Positions 53,761 to 64,000 of a stretch of DNA of 64,000 nucleotides are shown here, in pieces; the first letter of the stretch is position 1; every line of letters begins with the position of its first letter. Under the pieces are notes generated by a model. It was not told the DNA's origin and ran no database searches. It saw only the letters and a list, made by a program, of their open reading frames with translations. Position numbers and translations under genes: made by a program. Source of the stretch: Centrapalus pauciflorus (Eukaryota > Streptophyta > Magnoliopsida > Asterales > Asteraceae); contig JAANYP010006342.1 of assembly GCA_020465985.1 (NCBI GenBank), forward strand, positions 434,001 to 498,000. The letters are read 5' to 3'.

Positions 53761-55527
53761 ATTTAGTCTAGATCATTCAAGATAAGTTTTATCTTCTGGT
53801 GAACAATCTACCATTTTGATGAACTTTGGTTTAAACAACTTTCAGAGAATTCTCAATAGTAAAAACATTCAACTGATTTTCAACTTTGATAAGAATCTCC
53901 TGTCGATCTTGCAATAAAAATTTATCATTTTGAAAACATGATGATAAACTTCAACTTTAATACCCTTTAGATTGATAAACTTTAACTTGAATATTTTTTA
54001 AACTTTGAACCTGAAACAGTTTGAAGTTTTCAATCTCTTTCACTTTTGAACTCTTTAAACTCTTGAAAACTCTTTAAACTCTTGAATGACCATAAAAAAA
54101 TTTCTACTTTCTTTGATCTCACTCTCCTCTTTAATTCTTTAACCATGGAACTTTTCAGATTAGCTTTGTTCCCTCAGATTATTTTCCGTCGTCTCTTTAT
54201 ATTTTCAAGCTCTTCATTAGAAGACATAAAGATTTTAAGATTTGACATAGAAATGATTTTTCATTATTCAATGGTAATTAGTTTCAAACTATTATGATTG
54301 TATATATATAGTTTTCACAATCTGTAACCTAATTATAAAATTAAGCATATTTCAATGCACTACACGAATATTACACTAGTTATTACAAAAAATTCCATGA
54401 GTAAAATGAACGTTAAAAAAAGTACATATGAAAAAATAAAACAACAAATAACATTATAATTTTGTTGAAATTCAAATTAAGGACATTTTCATCATTTTAC
54501 GTTAAATAGAAAATGGAAAAAGGTGCAAAACTCCATCCACCAAAACACAATGGACCATGAAAGATGATTATATCTTGAAGAAAAAGAAAGGAGGCAACAA
54601 GTGAAGATTTGTAGCTTTATTACCACAAGTACCTAATGAAATGCAAAAAAGCTTTCAATAATAGCTTTCTACTTTTCTTTGTTACCCCCATAAAGGCCAA
54701 ACACGACCCCTTCTCATTAGGTAACTTTATAGTCACCGTATAATTTCAAAACCAATATTTGGTCAAACTGGTTGACGACCAAAAGTTAAAATTTTACATA
54801 ATTTTAGAATTTTTTTTTCAAAGAACAACTTTTTAATACACCATTTTATAGATTTTCATTTTTTCAAAAAAGTTATTTCTATTTTAGTTTTTTTACAATT
54901 TGTCTATTTAACTCTTCGGCCCGTTTCGCCCGTTGGGTCAAGATTGCCACATTATTTTGGTGTGTGTATGAGTGTGACTAATACATCCACATATTTAAAA
55001 CGTATTGGTTGTAGCACGTATTATACCTATATGGGTCTAGAAAACCGATTAAAAACCAATTTAAAGATGAATCGTTAATAAACATAGAAATATAAATAAG
55101 TCATTTAGTTGGTAGTTAATTAACGGACAATCATCAAGTTTATTATTGTCTTTTCTTACGATATGCTGAATGAGTTCTTTTATCATCAGTCATCGCTACT
55201 AAATTTATCTATTCTGAAAACCCTATCCGTTAATTGCTTCTTATGTTATTTGGTTGAATCTCGTCGATCAAAAACATGCATGTGTCAATTTGTACCGTTT
55301 CTATCAAGCTCTTTTTTATCCGGTTATTTAGCATAACTGAAAGAACTAGTAAAATTATCGTGATTGTTGAAAGAAAGATAGTTTAAATTTTTTTTTTTTA
55401 AAAAGACCCATTGAGTATAAAAGGAACAAAAGGATGGGAAAGTAACGGGGAGTGTGTTATCATTTAACGATGAAAGATGGAGGGTGTGTTTTGTCATTAA
55501 GTAAGAAAAGAAGGAATATATTATGAG
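53761..55527. other. AT-rich intergenic DNA, no gene seen
   Basis: The first few hundred bases may be leftover internal sequence of the Copia element. Nothing else was recognised. Confidence 0.45.
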
Positions 55528-55894
55528 GGTGTTTGGTTTTGCATTATAGATGAGATTATTAGCTTATTACGTTACAATAACACAAATAATTGGTTTAAAG
55601 TGTTTGAATTGCATACCTTAATAAGTAATTATTTGCGTTTTGAGTTATTCCTAACACACTTTTTCATAAGTTAAAAAATGTAACTTATTTGCTTAATAAG
55701 TGATTATTTGACTATTTTACAAGTTAAAACGCAAATCAAACACTTTAAAAACTGATTATTTGATAATTACGATAGCAAATAGCAGAAGCTAAACTAAACA
55801 CAACATTTCCGGCAGTACTTTCTGTTACAACTGTTATCTGATTATTAGTTTCCAAAATACTACAATACTTTTTCAAACGTAAATCCAAACAACC
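55528..55894 (+). mobile_element. MITE, ~367 bp, second copy of the 47550 family
   Basis: Begins GGTGTTTGGTTTTGCATTAT and ends AAATCCAAACAACC. It is collinear and highly similar to 47550-47910. Confidence 0.75.
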
Positions 55895-56440
55895 TCAGTA
55901 TAACATTAACAGATTAACAACAACCCTCGCGGATGCAAAACAATGCTCAAGGCCAAGGGATAATAATATATAATTGGACATGTGTCGATAGGTAATTGAT
56001 GGATCTAGATCATAAACATATATATGAATTTACAAATGGGTTATATAACTTATACTTTGGATAACGAAATATTGAATTATTAAAAATGCCTATATTTGTT
56101 CTATTTTCAGTTTTATTATGCACGGTTTCACAATACTAATCTCATTTGATAAAGAAAACTTTAAAAATTCGTAGTTCACAGGAATGACTCGAAAAGAATT
56201 TGTAAGTCACCAAAACAAACAAAAACTATGATGATGGACTGCAATGAACATTTTTCTAGATATTTTATAAATAATGATTAATGGTAAAAACCTTTTATAA
56301 TAATTTAAAACACACCCTAGTCGAAGTGAGATTGTATGACCGGTCACCGATCCTACCTTTTATCTAGTACGGACTCTTTTAATTATCAGTTTTCTCATAG
56401 GATTGTTTTCAAGATAGTAGGATCGTTTACCGATTAGATC

Positions 56441-57380
56441 CTATATTTTACCGAGTAGGATAGTGAGTCAATCCTAAGATCATATATTGGTTGAGTTTTG
56501 TTAGATGATTATAAACAATTGAAAAATGAACACACGTTATTCCAATTTAACATTTTTTTAAAGTGTTATATAATTACTTAAGATATAGAGTTATAAATTA
56601 CACTATATAAAAAAATTTAAAAATTAGTGGTTTGTTATAGGATCTTACGATTTCGATCTTGCAGAAACGAAAATAATTTTAGGTAAAATCTCGATCTTAA
56701 CAACCTTGATTGAAGTAATTGAACTTAACAAATTTTGCATTTAAGGATTTTAGAAGTTATAGTTTGTGTTTATTTGACTAGTTGTTTGTATACTATGTTA
56801 TTAGTGTCGTTTGTTACGTTTTAAAGTGATTATTAACTTTTAATGCTTTAAAAATGCATAAAAGTTAAACATTCTCTGACAACAAGAAATGATTATGCGT
56901 TCATTTGCGGTAAAATTTACAAAAAAAAAACACATCTTTTTAGAATGTGAAGCACTTGTTAAAAAGTTAATAATCACTTTAAAACGTAAACTCAAACGAC
57001 ACTAATAACATAGTATACAAACAACTAGTCAAATAAACGCAAACGTATAACTTCTAAAATCCTTAAATGCAAAATTTGTTAAGTTCGATTACTTCAATCA
57101 AGGTTGTTAAGATCGAGATTTTACCTAAAATTATTTTCGTTTCTGCAAGATCGAAATCGTAAAATCCTATAACAAACCACTAATTTTTAATTTTTTAAAT
57201 AGTGTAATTTATAACTCCATATTAATTTTTACTTTTTTAAATAGTGTAATTTATAACTCCATATTAATTTTTAATTTTTTAAATAGTATAATTTTTTCAA
57301 ATGTTTATGATCATCTAACAAAACTCAACCAATATACGATCTTACGATTTGACTCACTATCCTACTCGGTAAAATGTAAG
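56441..57380. repeat. 940-bp long hairpin with ~400-bp arms
   Basis: The left arm (about 56441-56843) and right arm (about 56962-57380) are reverse complements over nearly their full length. For example, TTTTACCGAGTAGGATAGTG faces CACTATCCTACTCGGTAAAA, GATCTTGCAGAAACGAAAAT faces ATTTTCGTTTCTGCAAGATC, and CATAGTATACAAACAACTAG faces CTAGTTGTTTGTATACTATG. The loop is about 120 bases. In the right arm a ~45-bp segment (AGTGTAATTTATAACTCCAT) is repeated in tandem. No protein is encoded. It could be a foldback transposon or an inverted-repeat source of small RNAs. Confidence 0.85.
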
Positions 57381-57888
57381 TGATGGTTTTGTTATATACA
57401 GATTTCACTCCACTAACTTCGCGCTCATAAATTTTACTATGATATGTTGACGATGTTGGACCCAACTATGTTAAGTATGTACGCACACATACTTTTGTCA
57501 ATTACCGTTGTTTTTCGCAGGGTATCTCGATGTATTGGTCTAAACGTTTTTAGATTTTTTTTCATATTTGTGTATATATTAACAGTATGCATCTACGTAA
57601 AAATTTCATTCAATTTAAGTTGTGTAAGTAGGTAAAATGAATATGTGAATGAATGGAACAATCCTGTGAATTTGTATACATATGCATTCCTTTGATAGTC
57701 TTCGAAAACTTAAATCAAGTGAATTTTTATGTACATGTGATGGTGTGTATAATGTTAATATATACATGAATATACATAAATTTAAAAAAAAAATCAGTTA
57801 AGGTATATCAAGATATCCTGTGAAACATTATTACTTTCTTGATCCTACTTATGCATGCATGCATACATACATACATACATATGTACAA

Positions 57889-58272
57889 TATGGTTTGAAA
57901 GAGCACCACTCATTATACAACGTATCAGAAGGTACCACCTTTAAAAAATACTTTTTAAATTTTTTTTTTTCATAAACATGTTTTAATTAACACTATAAAG
58001 ATGACATGTAAATTTCACATACATTCACATCTCATAACTCATTAAAAATGATGTGAACATACACTTACATAAATCTACATGTATGTGAACGTACATTTAT
58101 ATGATGCACGACTTTATGCACTTAGAATGTGTAAATGTGTGCAAAATTTATAATCATTTTCGTAATATTAATTAAAACACGTTTATGAAATTTTTTTTCT
58201 ATAAAAGCTATTTATACGAGTGATACCTTATTGTGCGCTGCTTAATAAATAGTAGTCACTTGAACCTATATA
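57889..58272. mobile_element. Foldback element, second copy of the 18506 family
   Basis: Carries the same blocks as 18506-18894: GTACCACC, CATAAACATGTTTTAATTAA, CACATACATTCACATC, then ATTAATTAAAACACGTTTAT and GTGCGCTGC. A TACA/CATA repeat lies to the left and a short TATATATA tract to the right. It is more diverged between its arms than the first copy. Confidence 0.75.
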
Positions 58273-58358
58273 TATAATTAAGATCGATGGAGTATAATGT
58301 TAGACAAAGGTACTGTAGTATCATATGAAATGGACATTGTGTATAACTGTATATTGCA

Positions 58359-58722
<364 letters not shown>

Positions 58723-58794
<72 letters not shown>
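58723..58794. repeat. (AT)n microsatellite, about 72 bp
   Basis: Right-hand AT tract of the 58457 foldback. Confidence 0.95.
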
Positions 58795-58799
<5 letters not shown>

Positions 58800-61235
58800 G
58801 CTTAAAATCCTTTTAAATTCTTTTTCTTATATCAATAAGTAAATTAATTGTATATATAGATACATAAGAACCAAGTTTTAAGTCATTTTTAGATATTTTT
58901 TTATTTCTATGCTTAAAATTAACATTATAAGTTATACATATAATATGTATGTTTTCGAGTTTTAATAGGGCGTTAAAAAATATATTCATATTAGCCTACG
59001 TACGTATCTTCACATGACATTTTAGAGACCTTAGAAAACTCAAACATGTATTATATTTTGAGTTATAATGTTAATACAAAAATAATAATGAAAAGGTTAT
59101 TTAAGTTTGATTCTTACGAATCATATAATTAATAGATGTGGTTTTCTCATGTGTGAAGCTATGTTTATTTTTCATAATGGATAAAGGGGTTTTATGGAAC
59201 ATCACATATAAAAAAAGTGAAAGAAGAACCCTATTCTTACTCAATCATCGCAAAGCATAATTCCTTAAATCCCATCCCCCTAAAGTGAGTATAGAACACT
59301 TGAAGTTGTTACTTTTTGCATATCTTATAGACAAACTAATTAATATAACTTTTTTTTTTTTGGATGTATGAATAATTTTGTAGATATATTTGTTGATAAA
59401 AGATATTGTCTTTGAATTGTTCCTAGTATTAGTATTGTTACATTTTTTTTATTAAATAAGGAGGCATTATTGTCATCGTCATCCTTAACATCAAGTATCT
59501 AACAATAGACATGGGCCAACATGTATGCATGCATTGTCATATTCATATGTGTATACCGTAACAGAAGTTTTATTTAGTTTTATTACACTGAACGGAGTGG
59601 AAGCAATTTTCATCTGGATGATGTCATATGGCATCGATTACGCAAGGAACACTGCCCCCTTCCGTTGAAAAGACCCCGATTTGGTGTCCCCATATCGAAA
59701 TCGAGATACCACTCCTCTCTCATACTTTATTTTAGTTTTGTTTCGTTTTAATACAAAAAAAGGGTTAGTGGTATTGGCATAGAACGATGACCACTTCATC
59801 TATTTCAATGGGATAGAAATATGTAAGGAGCAGAGAGAAAAACTAATTAATATGGCCAACGGAATGGAGAGATATATGGAAAGACGATCACTCCTTCCAT
59901 CCTTAAGAGACATAAAAACTAATCGTTGTAATATACGTATATACATGCATTTATGAGTTATGCCTTATAAATATACAATTGTTATTTACAGTCATGTGAA
60001 ACAATATTTTATTTTTCTAAACATAAACTTGTATTGATTGATATCTTCGGTTTTTAAGTAAAACATGGGATAATAAACACAAGTAAGTTCTTTATATTAT
60101 AGGTTTTTTTTTTAAAGTTGTAGTTGTATTTCTTGATTGGGTTTGTTTTGGGAAGGTGTTTTGATACGTATCGATCTTATACATGTATTTACAAGCATTT
60201 ATTGTTTATAAATGAATTTGTTGTTTATGGATGAAATACCTAACCCATACGTCTAACTTCTAAGTTCTAATTAATGTTTTTTGTATTTGACATGCTATTT
60301 ATGTTTATTTAATTGACACCATACATACACTTAAATTGTTAATTGTCTAATTATAATTTACTAGATTATACACAATTTTCTACATAGGTTGAATTTTAAA
60401 ATACAAATATGAATTCTATATTACTAGATTATACACCATTTTTTACAAATTTACATGGAGTATAATATTATACTCCGGTATTAACACCATGAGTAACTAA
60501 TATAGAAAATGGTGTATTTATCTTTGATATGTATTTGGATATATGAATTTGTATTTTAGATGAATATTTGATCTAATTTTTTAAAAAAAAAAGGTTAAAA
60601 AATATGATTTTCGGATATTCGGATAATCCGATATCTGAATCCGAAATTTTTTTAGCATTGTATGTTATGCATTATACGTTGTACATCGAACAATAGTACC
60701 AAACGGGACTAGTACTGGTTTCACGGTACCGAATACGGTACTAGTACCGATCCCGAATATCACAACTTGATACGGTACTTGGTCTCGTATTTTCGTATAG
60801 TTAGGGAGTCCGGAAATTGGGATTCGAGACGGGTCAGTATAGTACTAGTCCCAAGCTCATTCATTTTCCTGTAAAGAATGGTGATTGAAATTGCTAACAG
60901 TCATTTTATACAACACTAGTTTATTAAGTTGTGTATTACACAGATAACTTTAATAAATTTGTTTCTTAAATTCATATAAACTTAAAAGTTAAAATTTTAA
61001 AAATAATATTCAAACTTTTAATACTAATAATATTTAATATATCTTATTATAATTAATTTATGTATAAATCATTAAACAAAAAAACTAATCATTAATAACG
61101 TTAAAGTTTATTATTAGTATTAATTTTATTATTATAATTATTTATAAAAAAATCTATTAAATATTGTTTGTTGTGATTTTGTGGGATTTAAGGATACAAT
61201 TCATGATCTTATTTTAAAAGTAATTTGATTTAAAA
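58795..61235. other. Intergenic DNA, no gene seen
   Basis: AT-rich. A GC-richer patch at about 59590-59920 (ACTGAACGGAGTGG, GGCCAACGGAATGG) may be a decayed transposon. GGTACCGAATACGGTACTAG-type DNA at 60690-60850 recalls the block at 2179-2290. A Helitron-like ACTAGTTTATTAAGTTGTGT stretch is at 60916-60950. Confidence 0.4.
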
Positions 61236-61766
61236 TCTATCTATCTATTCTATTAAAAGAGTAACTAGAATGCCACTTGGCACCTAATTAGAATGCCACT
61301 TGGCATAACGTGGATACGACACGTGTATAATCTATAATTTTCATATTAAAATAATAATTGCATTAATTAAATTAATTTAGAAATAAAATATCCTCCTATT
61401 ATTTTGGATTTCAAATTTAAATTTGAGTATATAACTCCTATTATTTTGGATTTCAAATTTAAATTTGAGTCTATAACTCTTATTATTTTGGATTTCAAAT
61501 TTAAATTTGAATTTATAACTCACATATTTTGTTGGCTTCTTATCCAAACTTCTTAGCTTCTATAAATTTTTTTTTTCCTTTTTGGTTATTATTTAATTTT
61601 TAGTTATGTATTTTTAAATTTAACCCATTTTATATATTTTCTATAATCACTTTAGAGTATAATATTTCTATTTTATTTGTAGTTTCTGTAATAATTTTTC
61701 AAATATATATATAATTTTGAAAAAATAAGTTATTTACTATTCCGTACTACACGGGTAATATACTAG
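61236..61766 (+). mobile_element. Non-autonomous Helitron, 531 bp
   Basis: Begins A/TCTATCTATCTATTCTATTA and ends with the small stem CCGTACTACACGG followed by GTAATATA and CTAG/T, as expected for insertion between A and T. The interior contains three direct copies of a TATTATTTTGGATTTCAAAT phrase (about 61397-61505). No coding sequence is present. Confidence 0.65.
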
Positions 61767-61891
61767 TTATTAATATAATCTTAAAACTAATTAACATGTG
61801 TCACTTAGTAGAAGATGCCACTTGACATCATGAGAAGATGACAAGTGGCAATTTAGTTAATCTTTTACTAGTATTTATAGATATAGATAGA
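61767..61891 (-). mobile_element. Inverted Helitron 5'-end fragment
   Basis: On the minus strand from 61891 it reads A/TCTATCTATATCTATAAATA and then AATTGCCACTTGTCATC, resembling the head of the neighbouring Helitron (AGAATGCCACTTGGCACC). It abuts the CTAG end of that element. Confidence 0.5.
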
Positions 61892-62047
61892 TTCTAAACT
61901 TAATAATGTTTTCCTTCTACCATCCAAAGCGTCAAAATAAGCATTCCAACGTAAACTCCTTCTAAAGAGGCGTCAAGTTTTGACTTTGTTTTATTGTTGA
62001 GTAAAAATCAAAATTTTTAGCTTAGTTATATTTAGCTATGTTAGTTT

Positions 62048-62309
62048 TAGGGGCGTGTAAAGTCAAGAAACTGAATCAAACTGGAACCGAAAACTCAATA
62101 AAATCAAATTGAGAACCGAACCGTATAGAACTGGTTCAGTTTCGGTCTAGTACGATCCTTTGTTTTCTTTTTTTTTTTTGCAGACTTTTACAATGGAAAA
62201 TATAAAACCAAAACCTAGAATGTCTGTCAAATGAAAACCGAAAACGGAAGCGTATGGATCTGAATCTGGTTCGGTTTTACGGTGTGGTTCTGATTTTTGA
62301 ACGTTCCTA
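62048..62309. mobile_element. hAT-like MITE, 262 bp
   Basis: Starts TAGGGGCGTGTAAAGTC and ends GAACGTTCCTA with subterminal AACCGAACCG/CGGTTCGGTT-type motifs facing each other. The flanking 8-mers GTTAGTTT and GTCAATTT agree at six positions, compatible with an aged target duplication. Confidence 0.5.
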
Positions 62310-63094
62310 GTCAATTTTTTAAAGATTTATTTTTGAAATTGAAATTAAAAATTATATTAAGTTTAATTTGTGATCGTTTTTAAATCTAATCCCAAAAATT
62401 GATCTAGATAATAAATATTATTTAAAAAAGGTAAATGACATATATTAATAAAATATAACGTCAAGTTAGATTGCGACAGAATGACTAATGTAGTATAAAA
62501 ATGAATTACTTATTATTAATACTTATAAATTTTACTCTTTTAGGTACGCAAACAAGTAGAGTTATATCAATATAAAACTCAGAATAGAATTACAAAGCTT
62601 AAAAACTTAAAATCAAGGTCTACACATGGCATGTGACAAATTGTGTTTTTTCCAGATATCAATATCAATAGTGACTAAAATGTAGAGGGGTCGACGATGG
62701 ACCAAGATTGTAGAGATTAGAGAGGGGTTTCCTTGTAACTAATTTAATGACATTAAATACCTATATTAATTTATATTTATTGTTACTACGAAAACGTCAA
62801 CTTAAAATACGATGCCTCTTTAGCAACCAAGGAAAATGGTTATTGCAGTTACATAACATTTTTTCACGATACTTTATTGATGGACCTGATTTGTACATGA
62901 CATTTTTTCAATATACACAATAATTTCATATAAATTAATTATATTTCCCTTAATATCATTTATATCAGCTTCATATTTACCTCCTTATAATAAACTAATG
63001 GTAAAATGGTCAATTTATATGGAAATAGTATCTATGAAAAAGTAATATTGTATACAAATAATCATCTTCCTTTATTAATAAAGATTGTTATTCA
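62310..63094. other. AT-rich intergenic DNA, no gene seen
   Basis: No coding frame or repeat end was recognised. Confidence 0.5.
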
Positions 63095-63496
63095 CGCCCA
63101 GACCCGGTGATGAGGGAGGGCGAAATGGGCTTCTGCCAGGGCCCCAAAATCCAGAGGCCACAAAAAAATATTTTTAGGGTATGTTTATGTATAATGTTTG
63201 TGAAGTCAAAGTCCAATAAGTTACAACAGAAATCCAAAGCCCAATAACACCATCAGGTTATATCTTTTCATTTTTTTTTTACATTTTCCTAATCATTTTA
63301 TAAACTTTTATGTCTTCTAGGATGAGAAAACACACGAGTCTGGGCATGAAAAACGTAAAAAGAAAAAACGAATTGAAGAGGTTGTTAAGTCTCAAAGTGG
63401 AGCTCTTGATAAATTTTTAAAAATTAAGACTAATGTTGATGATGCTAATATTAATTTTAAGTTTATAGGGCCTCTTTCACGCCTCCTTTTTTATTA
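63095..63496 (+). mobile_element. 5' fragment of a ZMYM5-type hAT transposon
   Basis: The first part (CCCAGACCCGGTGATGAGGG, GGCTTCTGCCAGGGCCCC) has the GC-rich end pattern of TTF/ZMYM hAT elements. After a possible splice acceptor at 63320 the frame reads ESGHEKRKKKKRIEEVVKSQ then SGALDKFLKI, matching the N-terminus of ZMYM5-like transposases ('G-x-x-K-R-K-K-K-x-R-I-E-E', then 'G-x-(L/M)-(D/L)-K-F'). The frame ends at about 63496 with no zinc finger or catalytic region, so it is a truncated remnant. Confidence 0.6.
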
Positions 63497-64000
63497 AACT
63501 CATCACCATATGTATATCATATCAATCTTATTGATCAGTCATAATTCAAAGAAAATATTAAAGTATTACGAAAAAAAAATCAAATCGAGACTCGAGAGGA
63601 TTAAACTTATATGACTATTAAAAGGTATATTATAATTAATATTCGGACATAAATTTTGATTAATCGGATATTAAACATATATGTGTCGTCGTCTATAAGA
63701 CTTGCATTGTTAAGTAAAGCCACTTGTATGAATCTTATGTGTTTACAGGCAACGCACTACAACTACCTTCTTCGCTTTTTCTTTGTCCAAAACCATAATA
63801 TTATTATTTTTATGTCCCTGTAACATTAGTCATATAAGTTTTTTAAAATTAATCCTTCTTAACAAATTTATGAGTTTTAATATAATATATATTTTTTTAA
63901 ATTATAAAACTTAGTACACAAATATAACTATATCATATCATATATTATTAGATGACCACGTGTCCACGTACACACTATATTACACCCTCCTCTAATAAGT
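63497..64000. other. AT-rich DNA to the window end
   Basis: No gene was recognised. Confidence 0.5.

Overview
This is a plant nuclear window, almost certainly from a eudicot. It is strongly AT-rich, its genes are interrupted by GT-AG introns, and most of the DNA is transposon-derived. The proteins and the abundance of transposons nested in (AT)n tracts would fit an asterid such as a member of the Asteraceae, but that placement is an inference. No prokaryotic, organellar or viral gene was seen, and no tRNA or rRNA gene.

Four protein-coding genes can be supported and rebuilt exon by exon. (1) 11761-17799, plus strand: electron transfer flavoprotein alpha subunit (ETFA, mitochondrial), 8 exons, 357 aa. 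(2) 20623-21280, minus strand: a small VUP-type 'vascular-related unknown protein', 2 exons, about 122 aa, possibly short at the C-terminus. (3) 42248-45763, plus strand: plastid glucose-6-phosphate/phosphate translocator (GPT), 5 exons, 391 aa, the last coding exon holding only 12 bases. (4) 46360-49765, minus strand: Spg1/Tem1-like small GTPase (SGP), 6 exons, 271 aa. GPT and SGP converge tail to tail. The four genes do not form a pathway, but from memory their Arabidopsis relatives sit next to each other in pairs on different chromosomes, so the window may keep an ancestral gene order.

The rest is dominated by mobile elements. 0-6 kb holds a LINE 3' fragment, hAT-type elements (one with a perfect 8-bp target duplication) and a tRNA-type SINE. 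7-11 kb holds two large foldback elements set between (AT)n microsatellites. 11-21 kb holds ETFA and the VUP-like gene. 21.6-25.8 kb is a 4.2-kb CACTA transposon with matching 3-bp target duplications that carries a fragment of a REI1/ZNF622-like zinc-finger gene. 26.2-26.7 kb is a palindromic CACTA MITE. 28.2-29.5 kb and 61.2-61.9 kb are Helitrons whose 3' ends abut an inverted copy of their own 5' end. 32-35 kb holds further foldbacks, one of 1.8 kb with a 207-bp tandem repeat. 38-42 kb holds hAT elements and MITEs. 56.4-57.4 kb is a 940-bp near-perfect hairpin. 57.9-58.8 kb holds two more foldbacks that match copies at 18.5 and 32.5 kb.

The most unusual signal is the group of foldback transposons embedded in (AT)n tracts. 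At least seven copies of several families lie in 64 kb. One contains about 35 units of a 21-bp repeat built around the palindrome TCTACGTAGA, and another is built from repeats related to GTGAATGATCATTCAC.
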